Source: CAZXVW01 sp964644025 (GTDB taxonomy: Bacteria > Acidobacteriota > Terriglobia > Bryobacterales > Bryobacteraceae). From it: a stretch of 16,106 nt of DNA. Below the pieces are notes generated by a model. It saw nothing but the letters and a program-made list of their open reading frames with translations. It was not told the origin of the DNA and did no database searches. Each line of letters begins with the position of its first letter. Position 1 is the first letter of the stretch. The position numbers and the translations under genes were made by a program. Below, one piece after another: positions 6,737-13,862 of the stretch. The stretch spans positions 1 through 16,106 of the forward strand of contig CAZXVW010000095.1 in the NCBI GenBank assembly GCA_964644025.1, given 5' to 3'.

Positions 6737-8200
6737 TTATTTCTTCTTGTAGTCGGCTCCGGTAAGACTCACTTCAACCGAGCGTTGCCACTCACGCAGG
6801 GCCTTCTCCATCCGGGCCACGACCTCGGGGTGCTGGGCGGCAATATTGTGCGCCTCGCTGATATCCGCCGGGATCTCGTATAGCTCGAGCGGGCCCGAGC
6901 GCGGCGCCACCAGCTTGTAACGGTTATCGGTGACGGCTGCATCGCCGCCGAAATCCCTGGTCCGGGCCACCGGGTGACGATAGTTGACGAAGTCAATGAA
7001 GTAGCGCTTGGAGGTGGGCGTGGTGCCGCGCTGGAGCGCCGGGTCGATCCAGGGTTCCGGGTTCCCGGCCGTCTCCAGCCTGCGATCGTAATGCCAGAAG
7101 AAAATCGGCTTCGGCCGCGCGGTCATCTTGCCTTCCAGCAGCGGGACGAGGCTAATCCCATCCAACGGGCGGTCCGGCAGGGGCAGTCCCAGCAAGTCGC
7201 AAAGCGTCGGCAGGATGTCACTGGTGACCACGGGCACGCTGGTGGTGCGTGGTGTCTCGATCGCCGCCGGCCACTCGATGATGCCCGGCACGCGCAGACC
7301 GCCTTCATACACAGTGCCCTTGCTTCCCCGGAGCTTGGTCCACACGCAACCTTCCTTCGGAGTGCCGTTGTCGCTGCAGTACCACAGCAGCGTGTTGTCG
7401 CGCAGCCCGCTCTCCCGCAAGTAAGCGCGAAGCTGGCCCATCGCGCGGTCCAACGCGACGATTTCGGCAAAGCGGTGGCGCAGGCGCTTATCGAGATTCG
7501 TGTAAGGGATGATGTCCTCATCGATGCCCGCGTAAGGCTCATGCGGCGAGCCGAACCACACGACGGTAAAGAAAGGCTTGCCCTGCCGGACGACGCTCTT
7601 GATGAACTGGATGGCGGCGGTGACGACGATTTCCGAGCTTTCGCCGGGAATCCGCTCCGGCGGGGCGCCGTCGCGGACCAGGGGCGGGTTATAGCTGAAA
7701 AAATTATCGTGCGAGAGCCAGTGGTCAAATCCCATCGCCCCCGGGTTCGTGGGGGAACCCTTCCGGACCGGGCCCAGGTGCCACTTGCCGAAATGTCCGG
7801 TGGCGTAACCGGCCTGGTGCAGGATCTGGGCGATGGTGATCTCTTCGGGCCGGATGGAATGGTTGGGAGAGAACGTGCCGCAACGGTTCGGGTGGCGGCC
7901 CGTCATCACGCTGGCGCGCGTCGGCGAGCAGACCGGGGCCGCGGCATAGAAACGGTCAAAGCGCAGGCCGTGGGCGGCCATGTCGTCCAGCATGGGTGTC
8001 TTCAGATGAGGATGCCCATAGTAGCTCACCTCGTGCCAGCCCTGGTCATCGGCCATGCACAGGATGATGTTCGGACGGGGCTTGGTACCGGCGGGCGCTG
8101 CCGGCGCGGTGATCGGCCACAAGCCCGCCAGCAGCAGCCAGACCGGCGCGGCCCAAACAGATCGCAACACAATGCGGCGGCAAACAGACGGTTCTTTCAT
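6737..8200 (-). CDS. Secreted formylglycine-dependent (arylsulfatase-type) sulfatase
   Basis: A 487-residue family-S1 sulfatase that would hydrolyse a sulfate ester outside the cytoplasm. The active-site signature CSPTRASVMTGR begins at Cys91, the residue oxidised to formylglycine. Metal and sulfate ligands are present: NIILCMADDQGW (44-55; Asp51, Asp52), GKWHLG (138-143), SPHEPY (218-223), the SDNG set (276-279), and GSKGT (292-296). The N-terminus has basic residues then a hydrophobic core VWLLLAGLWPITAPAAPA (20-37), a Sec signal peptide. ATG 8200 is supported by GAGGAG about six bases upstream. The overall form recalls N-acetylgalactosamine-6-sulfatase-like bacterial enzymes, but the substrate is not certain. 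No formylglycine-generating enzyme or sulfatase-maturation enzyme lies in the window, so it must be encoded elsewhere. Confidence 0.9.
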   Translation of the reverse strand: MKEPSVCRRIVLRSVWAAPVWLLLAGLWPITAPAAPAGTKPRPNIILCMADDQGWHEVSYYGHPHLKTPMLDDMAAHGLRFDRFYAAAPVCSPTRASVMTGRHPNRCGTFSPNHSIRPEEITIAQILHQAGYATGHFGKWHLGPVRKGSPTNPGAMGFDHWLSHDNFFSYNPPLVRDGAPPERIPGESSEIVVTAAIQFIKSVVRQGKPFFTVVWFGSPHEPYAGIDEDIIPYTNLDKRLRHRFAEIVALDRAMGQLRAYLRESGLRDNTLLWYCSDNGTPKEGCVWTKLRGSKGTVYEGGLRVPGIIEWPAAIETPRTTSVPVVTSDILPTLCDLLGLPLPDRPLDGISLVPLLEGKMTARPKPIFFWHYDRRLETAGNPEPWIDPALQRGTTPTSKRYFIDFVNYRHPVARTRDFGGDAAVTDNRYKLVAPRSGPLELYEIPADISEAHNIAAQHPEVVARMEKALREWQRSVEVSLTGADYKKK

Positions 8201-8420
8201 CAGCTTCTCCTCAAGAGGTTTCCCGGCCGCGGGCTGACGGTGGCGCCTGCCGGCCGAGGTAACCATTCTTTCACACGCAGGCGCGGCCTTTCCGCTAGTC
8301 CGGCCACGGCGTGGATGCCGCTGGCAATCGGAGAGTCACTGAAGTGGGCGTATCGAGTCCGGCTGATTAGAGGACGGAACTTCCGCGAGGTGACGGAGGA
8401 AGTGGCGCTATGGAGTCCGA

Positions 8421-8439
8421 ATCGCCGCCGGGCGGCGAT
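8421..8439 (-). terminator. Perfect 9-1-9 hairpin downstream of the pilin gene
   Basis: ATCGCCGCC, one base, then GGCGGCGAT form a perfect inverted repeat 25 bases past the pilin stop. In RNA the loop would open to about three bases, leaving an eight-pair stem. There is no U-run on either strand, so it may act as an RNA-stabilising or factor-dependent end instead of an intrinsic terminator. Confidence 0.4.
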
Positions 8440-8463
8440 AAGACTCGCGGTGACTGGCAGCCG

Positions 8464-8658
8464 TTACGGCGTCTGGCCAAACAGGTCAACGACCTTTGAA
8501 AAGACGCTGCTGATCGATGGCGCGATCGACGGCGGGAAAAACGCCGAGACCGCCACGGCCACAAACGCGGCAGCCAGCGAGTATTCGACCAGGTCCTGGG
8601 CGCGACGGTCGGACCAGAGCCGCCATCCCAGGCCGGTGAATCTGGAGATCATGGTCAT
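8464..8658 (-). CDS. Flp-type IVb pilin
   Basis: A 64-residue Flp/Fap-type pilin, the structural subunit of tight-adherence (Tad) pili. After a basic head (MTMISRFTGLGWRLWSDRRA) comes the Flp core AQDLVEYSLAAAFVAVAVSAFF (20-41), with the Glu25-Tyr26 pair typical of Flp pilins, then a Ser-rich tail SIAPSISSVFSKVVDLFG. The prepilin peptidase usually cuts after Gly in G-Q-D/x; here Ala20 stands in the place of that Gly, which is a variation. ATG 8658 has GGAGGAG about seven bases upstream; a second in-frame ATG sits at 8652. No tadA, tadB, cpaB or tadV gene is nearby, so it is an orphan pilin that relies on machinery elsewhere. It lies behind the secreted-protein gene on the same strand with 177 bases between. 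Confidence 0.8.
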   Translation of the reverse strand: MTMISRFTGLGWRLWSDRRAQDLVEYSLAAAFVAVAVSAFFPPSIAPSISSVFSKVVDLFGQTP

Positions 8659-8738
8659 CTTCTCTCCTCCAGCGATACTGCTGTGTTAATCATGATCGCA
8701 CCAAGCGGCTACCGCGAAAAGTGGGAGATGGTCGTAAA

Positions 8739-8774
8739 TTAAGTCCAAAAAACACTTAAGGTTAGCAGTACCTT
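8739..8774 (-). promoter_or_regulatory. Overlapping alternative hairpins with U6 tract
   Basis: Two stems compete for bases 8758-8759. TTAAGT (8739-8744) can pair with ACTTAA (8754-8759), and AAGGT (8758-8762) can pair with ACCTT (8770-8774). Read on the minus strand, the second hairpin is followed after five bases by TTTTTT (plus-strand A-run 8747-8752), like a weak terminator, which the first pairing would break. It lies between the secreted-protein stop and the pilin start. Confidence 0.35.
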
Positions 8775-8806
8775 TGGGCCATCGTCCAGGCGGCCGGGTT
8801 CACGCC

Positions 8807-8824
8807 GCAGCCTCCTCTGGCTGC
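8807..8824 (-). terminator. Hairpin after the secreted-protein gene
   Basis: GCAGCC (8807-8812) and GGCTGC (8819-8824) form a perfect six-pair stem with a six-base loop, 11 bases past the stop at 8836. The next bases on the minus strand are not U-rich, so it may be part of a compound termination site with the hairpins at 8739-8774. Confidence 0.4.
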
Positions 8825-8835
8825 CTTCGCCGCGT

Positions 8836-9663
8836 TTAGTCTCCCCCGGTACGGTAGTAAGCCAGAAGGATGTCGCCGGGCTGCGGAACAGCACCGGAAA
8901 GAAAGCTGACCGTGTTGCCGGAAAGGGTGAAATCGACCCCTTCTTTCTGCAGCAGGCCGTTCCGATAGAGCCGGAGGCTGGCGGCCGGGGCGGGGGTGGC
9001 GGCTAGCGTGAAGGCGGCATTCACTCCATCGACGGTTCCGGCCGGCGTCTCGGCGTCCACAAAGCCGGAAAGACAAGGCCCGGAACTGCCGTCTACCTTG
9101 ACGCAGTCGTCCAGATCGCCGGCGGCGGCCTCGATCTGGCCCGTCGGGCCGATCACGGCGACGCGCGACGGCATATAGCTCTGGCCTTTTGTCGGCCGCA
9201 TGTCCAGCGCTTCCGTCAGCCCTTCCACCTCCTCGATGGTGACGGTGGTGGCTGCCGCGACGATCGCGGTGGTGGCGGGCGGCCAGGCGATCCGGACGTC
9301 GCGCACGCGCAGCGGGGTGTCACTGGGTGGCACGCTCCAGATTTCGGTAAATTGCACGCTGCCGTCGGTCACGTAACGCACTGAGTAGTAGGCTGCCGTC
9401 GGCGCCGTGGTCGTCGGGACGAGCTTAATGAGCAGGTGCCCGCCGGTTACCTGCGCCGTCAGACTGTTGGTGGGAATGTTCGTGGCGCCGGGACCCTCGA
9501 AACTCTTCCAGTTGATCATCAATAATCCCTCGAAAGGTGTTCCGTCGGCCTTGTACAGTGTGTCCTCGATGGTGGTCACGGCCGGCGCCGCCCGCCCCGC
9601 GGCGGCAACCAGTAACATCAGCGCCACGGCGGCGCACTGGATTCGGATTCTTCGACAGGTCAC
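8836..9663 (-). CDS. Secreted protein with phage-structural-like C-terminal domain
   Basis: A 275-residue exported protein of no named family. The N-terminus TCRRIRIQCAAVALMLLVAAAGRAAPA is a Sec signal peptide. Residues 29-125 form a beta-rich domain with DTLYKADGTPFEGLLMINW (35-53), whose style recalls tail-fibre or prealbumin-like modules. A Cys187-Cys197 pair may be disulfide-linked. The last ~70 residues, ETPAGTVDGVNAAFTL then LRLYRNGLLQKEGVDFTLSG and PQPGDILLAYYR, resemble a module common in phage structural proteins and some bacterial surface proteins. I chose the GTG at 9663 because GGAGG lies nine bases upstream; a TTG at 9684 would put that GGAGG inside the gene. It precedes the Flp pilin gene on the same strand, and its leader carries a conserved element (9723-9768). 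A role at the cell surface is plausible. Confidence 0.7.
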   Translation of the reverse strand: MTCRRIRIQCAAVALMLLVAAAGRAAPAVTTIEDTLYKADGTPFEGLLMINWKSFEGPGATNIPTNSLTAQVTGGHLLIKLVPTTTAPTAAYYSVRYVTDGSVQFTEIWSVPPSDTPLRVRDVRIAWPPATTAIVAAATTVTIEEVEGLTEALDMRPTKGQSYMPSRVAVIGPTGQIEAAAGDLDDCVKVDGSSGPCLSGFVDAETPAGTVDGVNAAFTLAATPAPAASLRLYRNGLLQKEGVDFTLSGNTVSFLSGAVPQPGDILLAYYRTGGD

Positions 9664-9722
9664 GTGAGAAAGCCTCCAAAACAACTTTCCCGGAACGCCA
9701 CCGGCGCGCCGGGTGCGGGGGC

Positions 9723-9768
9723 GAAATGCCCTTCAGGCAATAGTCTAGACGCTGGTTAGCGAAAGGGC
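9723..9768 (-). ncRNA. Structured 5' leader element, copy A
   Basis: On the minus strand the element has CGCTAA (9761-9756), GCGT (9752-9749), CTATTGC (9743-9737) and ATTTC (9727-9723). It folds: GCCCTT pairs with AAGGGC (plus-strand 9763-9768 with 9728-9733) as a six-pair outer stem, enclosing a four-pair hairpin CGCT-AACC-AGCG (9761-9750). CTATTGC ends 73 bases upstream of the GTG at 9663. The block order matches the leader of the repeat-protein gene (3932-3967). I could not fit it to GEMM, cobalamin, SAM or other riboswitch cores I know. Confidence 0.4.
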
Positions 9769-9882
9769 GCTCGGCCGGGACCGGGCGGTGGCTCCTAAGT
9801 GTTTTAACAGGAATAAGTTGGCCAGGCACTAAATTGCCGGAATTGGGTGTGACCGCGCCGCCGGGGAAGGTGGTTCAGCCGG

Positions 9883-11166
9883 CTAGCGCAACTCGCCCTG
9901 CGGGGTGATTCGTTCGGCGTTCAGGTACGGGGCCAAGGCCTCGGGCACCACCACGCCGCCGTCGGCCTGCTGATAGTTTTCCACAATGGCCACCCACGTC
10001 CGTCCCACGGCCAGGCCGCTGCCATTGAGAGTGTGCACGAATTCCGGCTTCCCTTTCCCGCGCTTCATGCGAATTCCGGCGCGGCGGGCCTGAAAAGCCT
10101 CGAAATTCGAGCAGGAAGAAATCTCCTTGTAGGCGTTTTGGCCGGGCAGCCAGACCTCCAGGTCGTAAGTCTTGGCCGAGGAAAACCCCAGGTCCCCGGT
10201 TGACAGTGCCACGGTGCGGAACGGCAGTTTCAGGCGTTTCAGGATGTCCTCGGCGTCTGCAGTGAGCTGTTCCAGCTCCTCGTAGCTGTCCTCCGGGCGT
10301 GTGAACTTCACCAGTTCCACTTTCTGGAACTGGTGCTGCCGGATGATGCCCCGCACGTCGCGTCCATAAGAGCCAGCCTCGCTGCGGAAGCAGGGGGTAT
10401 AGGCGCAGAGCTTGATCGGGAGGCGGTCGGCACCGAGGATCTCTTTCTGGAACAGGTTCGTCACCGGGACCTCGGCGGTCGGGATGAGCCACAGGTCCTC
10501 ATTCTGCACCCGGAACAGGTCCTCGGCGAACTTTGGCAACTGCCCGGTGCCGAACAGCGCTGCGGAATTGGTCAGAAACGGCGGCAGGACCTCCGTGTAG
10601 CCGTGCTCGCGCGTGTGGACATCGAGCATGAAGTTGATCAGGGCTCGTTCCAGCCGCGCGCCGGCGCCCCAGTAAACGGCGAAGCGGGCACGGGCAATCT
10701 TCGCCGCCCGTTCCAGGTCCAGGATGCCGAGCCGCGGGCCGAGATCCCAGTGCGCCTGGGGCGGGAAATCGAACCGCGGCGGCTGGCCCCACCGGCGGAT
10801 CTCGACGTTGTCGGCTTCGGTGGCGCCCACGGGCACGGAGGGATGGGGCAGGTTGGGGACACTGGCCAGCAGGTCCCGGAAGGACTCGTCGAGGCGTTTG
10901 GCCTCGGCTTCCAGCGCCGCGATCCTGTCTCCGATTTCGCGCACCTTCCGCTGCTGCTCGGCGGTGTCCTGGCCGGCCCGGCGGAGCTTGCTGATCTCCG
11001 CGCTCTCCGACTTGCGGAACGCGCGCAGCCGCTCCGCCTCGGTCAGAGTCGCCCGGCGCCGGGCATCCAGATCGCGGAAGCGTTCTATATCAAGCGTGAA
11101 GCCCCGTTTCGCCAACTGTCTAGCGATACCTTCCAGGTCGTTTCGAAAAGCGGCTAAATCATGCAT
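9883..11166 (-). CDS. serS: Seryl-tRNA synthetase
   Basis: A 427-residue class II aminoacyl-tRNA synthetase that charges tRNA-Ser (and tRNA-Sec where present) with serine. The N-terminal part (about 25-105) is the Arg/Glu/Ala-rich long antiparallel coiled coil that grips the tRNA-Ser variable arm. The core has TAEVPVTNLF (230-239), motif 2 with CFRSEAGSYGRDVRGIIRQHQF (259-280; Arg261 and the Glu263 pair), KEISSCSNF (347-355), and motif 3 GLAVGRTWVAIVENYQ (384-399). Length is normal and all key residues are present, so it should be functional. ATG 11166 starts at the usual M-x-D/L-x-x-x-R beginning; upstream in-frame codons do not resemble the family. A T-box leader is not seen. It is divergent from the sulfatase at 11306 with 139 bases between. 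Confidence 0.97.
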   Translation of the reverse strand: MHDLAAFRNDLEGIARQLAKRGFTLDIERFRDLDARRRATLTEAERLRAFRKSESAEISKLRRAGQDTAEQQRKVREIGDRIAALEAEAKRLDESFRDLLASVPNLPHPSVPVGATEADNVEIRRWGQPPRFDFPPQAHWDLGPRLGILDLERAAKIARARFAVYWGAGARLERALINFMLDVHTREHGYTEVLPPFLTNSAALFGTGQLPKFAEDLFRVQNEDLWLIPTAEVPVTNLFQKEILGADRLPIKLCAYTPCFRSEAGSYGRDVRGIIRQHQFQKVELVKFTRPEDSYEELEQLTADAEDILKRLKLPFRTVALSTGDLGFSSAKTYDLEVWLPGQNAYKEISSCSNFEAFQARRAGIRMKRGKGKPEFVHTLNGSGLAVGRTWVAIVENYQQADGGVVVPEALAPYLNAERITPQGELR

Positions 11167-11228
11167 GGAATTAACTGGCGCTCCGGCACTTGTTTCGCGG
11201 CAAGACGGAAGACCGGGGGCGAAACCCC

Positions 11229-11258
11229 ATTCTAGGGAGGCGCCGGCCACCGCTGCAA
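11229..11258 (-). promoter_or_regulatory. Candidate serS promoter
   Basis: On the minus strand TTGCAG (plus 11253-11258) and TAGAAT (plus 11229-11234, five of six -10 positions) are 18 bases apart. Transcription near 11221 would give serS a leader of about 55 bases. Confidence 0.35.
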
Positions 11259-11290
11259 CCGGCGGCGGACCGCGCGGTTTCCGGTTGGGT

Positions 11291-11305
11291 TATCATGATC
11301 CCAGC
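11291..11305 (+). promoter_or_regulatory. Candidate -10 box for a leaderless sulfatase transcript
   Basis: TATCAT (11291-11296) ends nine bases before the ATG at 11306, with no Shine-Dalgarno in between. The placement repeats that at 1017-1022. No good -35 hexamer is visible. Confidence 0.25.
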
Positions 11306-12772
11306 ATGAGCAGACTATCCCGGAGAGAATTCTTTCAGGTTTCCTCGACCGGCGCCGCCGTAGCCGCCAGCGCAACGGCCGCCGCCTCGCGCCCGAACGT
11401 GCTCCTCATCATGGCGGACCAGTTCCGGTGGGACGCGATGGGGGTTGCCGGCAATCCGGTAATCCGAACACCGAACCTCGACGCCCTCGCCGCCGGGGGC
11501 ACCCGGTTCACCGAGTGCTGGGCGCAGCACCCGGTCTGCATGCCTTCCCGCGCCTCGATTTTCACCGGGCGTTACCCGAGTGTTCACGGCGTGCGCTCCA
11601 ACGGCGTCCCCTTGCCCCGGCACGAGACGACCATGGCGCAGGTGTTCTTGAAAAACGGCTATCGCACCGGCGGGGCCGGCAAGTTCCATTTCATCCCGCA
11701 CTTTCACAGCCAGCTCCCGTTGATGGAATCCCACCCGGACCCATACTACGGCTTCGAGGAATTTCACATTGGCGAAGATCAGCGCCGGGGCGAGCAAGCC
11801 GTGTGGATGAAACGCTACCATCCCGAGTATGCCGGCAAGCCGGACAACCAGATCCCGGTCGAGCTGCATAACAGTTACTGGGCAGCCTCTCACACCATCG
11901 ATTTCATCCGCCGCGCGGCCGACCGGGGAGAGCCATTCTTCGCCTTCTGCTCCTTTGTGGATCCGCACCACGCCTATAATCCGCCCGCGCCGTATGGCGC
12001 AATGTACAAGGAGAAAGACATGCCCGCGCCCTACCGGCGGGACGGCGAGCACGACGGGAAGCCGCCGTTCATCCAGAAGCGGCTGGCCTCGATGCGGCGC
12101 AGGGTCGAGCGCGTCCGCTACAACCGGACGCAGTACTACGGTGAAGTGACGTTGATCGACGATTCCATCGGCCGGATCCTGAAGGCGTTGGACGAATACA
12201 AGGTGCGTGAGAACACGCTGATCCTGTTCATCCCCGACCACGGCGATCTGCTCGGTGACCACGACCTGTTCTACAAAGGCCCGCTGCATTACCGCGGCTG
12301 CGCCAACCTGGTCTGGCTGGCCAACTGGCCCGGCCACGTGAAAGCCGGCCAGGTGGTGGAGGGCCTGGTGCAGGAAATCGACGTGTTCCCCACCATCGCC
12401 GAACTGGCCGGTCTGCCGCGGACTCCGGGCGTGCAGGGCCGCTCGCAGGCGGCCGTGCTCCGGGGTGAGACCGCCGACACGGGCTACAGTTCGATTCTGA
12501 TCGAGTACGGACTTTCCGGCGAAAGAGGCCCGCAAGCCCCCAAGGCGGAAGTCCCAGACCTGTACACCTTGCGCACCCGCCAGTGGCGCATGAGCTATTA
12601 CCCGACGGTGGATTACGGGGAACTGTACGATCTGGAAACGGACCCGCACGAGTACGTCAACCGTTGGAACGACGCCGGGCTGACCGCCGTGCGGCGCCGT
12701 CTCAAGGATGAGTTGCTGGCCCGCATCGCCGGTGCGCATGATCCGCTGCCGATCCGGGAACGGCCCTACTGA
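11306..12772 (+). CDS. Tat-exported sulfatase (CxPSR type)
   Basis: A 488-residue family-S1 sulfatase. The active-site signature CMPSRASIFTGR starts at Cys78, predicted to become formylglycine. The metal site has NVLLIMADQFRWD (31-43) with Asp38-Gln39 where the other sulfatase has Asp-Asp; then GAGKFHF, FVDPHHAY and PDHGDLLGDH later in the chain. GKFH in place of GKWH and the CMPSR signature show that it belongs to a different subfamily from the 6737-8200 enzyme, nearer to choline-sulfatase-like or heparan-type S1 sulfatases. The N-terminus SRREFFQVSSTGAAVAASA is a twin-arginine signal. The ATG at 11306 places that motif at the very start. A double-SIS gene follows 22 bases later, suggesting joint use of a sulfated sugar. 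Substrate cannot be fixed from sequence. Confidence 0.9.
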   Translation: MSRLSRREFFQVSSTGAAVAASATAAASRPNVLLIMADQFRWDAMGVAGNPVIRTPNLDALAAGGTRFTECWAQHPVCMPSRASIFTGRYPSVHGVRSNGVPLPRHETTMAQVFLKNGYRTGGAGKFHFIPHFHSQLPLMESHPDPYYGFEEFHIGEDQRRGEQAVWMKRYHPEYAGKPDNQIPVELHNSYWAASHTIDFIRRAADRGEPFFAFCSFVDPHHAYNPPAPYGAMYKEKDMPAPYRRDGEHDGKPPFIQKRLASMRRRVERVRYNRTQYYGEVTLIDDSIGRILKALDEYKVRENTLILFIPDHGDLLGDHDLFYKGPLHYRGCANLVWLANWPGHVKAGQVVEGLVQEIDVFPTIAELAGLPRTPGVQGRSQAAVLRGETADTGYSSILIEYGLSGERGPQAPKAEVPDLYTLRTRQWRMSYYPTVDYGELYDLETDPHEYVNRWNDAGLTAVRRRLKDELLARIAGAHDPLPIRERPY

Positions 12773-12794
12773 TGACCGGCACGCGAGGATTACC

Positions 12795-13835
12795 GTGGCC
12801 CTGAAACTGGTGGAAGGCCCCTACCTGGACGACATCCTGGCCCAGCCGAAAGCGGTACGGGACACCGTGAGCGCGCTCAAACAGGCCAAACCCGGCGCGC
12901 TGCGCAAAGCGCTCCAGATGGACCGTTTCCAGGGCATCGTGCTGACCGGGATGGGCTCTTCGTTTCATGCCCTGCACCCGCTCCTGCTGCGCCTCACCGG
13001 CCGCGGCCGCTTGGTGGCGATGGTCGAGACCTCGGAACTGCTTCACGGCCAGCGCGGGCTGCTCGGGCCGGACAGGCTGCTGGTGGTGGTTTCCCAGTCC
13101 GGCGCCAGCGTAGAGACGGTCCGGCTGCTCCGTGCTGTGCGGCGGCGGTGCTTTGTAGTGGGCATAACGAATACGCCGGAAGCTCCGCTGGCAAGGCGGG
13201 CCGACATTGCCGTCCTGACCCGGGCGGGCAGCGAGTTTTCCATATCCTCAAAAACCTACGTGGCGACGCTGGCGGCGCTCGACTGGCTGGGCGAAGCCTG
13301 CTGCGGCCGCGCCCCGGCCCGCGCGCTGCGGGACCTGGAAACCGCCGCCACGGCGATGGCTTCCTACCTGGCCGGCTGGAAGCGGCATGTTGGCTTCCTG
13401 GCGCGGCGGTTACGGGGCATCGAATACATTTTTCTCGCCGGCCGGGGTGCGTCGCTCGCAGCCGCCGGAACCGGCGGACTGATCATCAAGGAAGCCGCGC
13501 ACTTCCCGGCCGAAGGAATGAGCGCCGCGGCTTTCCGCCACGGCCCGCTGGAGATCGTCAACCCGCGGATGCTGCTGCTGGTTTTTGAGGGCGCCGGACC
13601 GGTGGCGGAACTCAACCTCCGGCTGGTCGACGACGTCCGCCGCGCCGGCGGGCAGGCGGAGCTCGTCGGCTGGCAAGCTGGCAGGAGTGCATTCCGGCTG
13701 CCGGAAGTCCCCGGGCACACGCTGCCGCTGCTGGAGATCCTGCCCGTGGAAATGGCGACACTGGCCCTGGCGGCGCTGGCGGGCCGCGAGGCCGGCCGCT
13801 TCGAGCGGGCCGCCAAGATCACGCTGGCCGAGTAA
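12795..13835 (+). CDS. Double-SIS-domain sugar-phosphate isomerase/deaminase
   Basis: A 346-residue cytosolic protein like the isomerase half of GlmS, AgaS and FrlB. These act on phosphorylated amino sugars or fructosamines, either isomerising or deaminating/deglycating. SIS domain 1 (about 40-170) has TGMGSS (51-56) and SQSGAS (100-105), the phosphate-binding loops. SIS domain 2 (about 200-335) has LAGRGAS (214-220), the helix KEAAHFPAEGMSAAAFRHGP (232-251) with the conserved Glu and His, and a C-terminal K-I-T-x-x-E ending. There is no glutaminase domain, so it is not a full GlmS. The GTG at 12795 was chosen for GAGG six bases upstream; the earlier ATG at 12708 lies inside the sulfatase gene. 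It forms an operon with that sulfatase. Confidence 0.85.
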   Translation: MALKLVEGPYLDDILAQPKAVRDTVSALKQAKPGALRKALQMDRFQGIVLTGMGSSFHALHPLLLRLTGRGRLVAMVETSELLHGQRGLLGPDRLLVVVSQSGASVETVRLLRAVRRRCFVVGITNTPEAPLARRADIAVLTRAGSEFSISSKTYVATLAALDWLGEACCGRAPARALRDLETAATAMASYLAGWKRHVGFLARRLRGIEYIFLAGRGASLAAAGTGGLIIKEAAHFPAEGMSAAAFRHGPLEIVNPRMLLLVFEGAGPVAELNLRLVDDVRRAGGQAELVGWQAGRSAFRLPEVPGHTLPLLEILPVEMATLALAALAGREAGRFERAAKITLAE

Positions 13836-13862
13836 CTGCGACGGCCCGCCGCCGGCGCCCGC

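Noticed and set aside
6974..8689. Long plus-strand open frame over the sulfatase and pilin genes
   Set aside because: It mirrors the codon usage of the sulfatase on the other strand and shows no recognisable domain or signal.
8659..8760. Sigma-54 promoter for the pilin
   Set aside because: TTGGTG near 8700 lacks a properly spaced GC element; no -24/-12 pair could be fitted.
9664..9684. TTG start for the secreted protein at 9684
   Set aside because: The GGAGG at 9673-9677 would then lie inside the gene; the GTG at 9663 is nine bases after it and gives a normal signal peptide.
9723..9768. c-di-GMP (GEMM) riboswitch
   Set aside because: A short stretch resembles part of GEMM-I, but the GGCAAACC and GACGCAAAG receptor parts are missing.
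11315..12739. Long minus-strand open frame over the Tat sulfatase
   Set aside because: It is antisense to a gene with all sulfatase motifs; composition is that of a GC-rich shadow frame.
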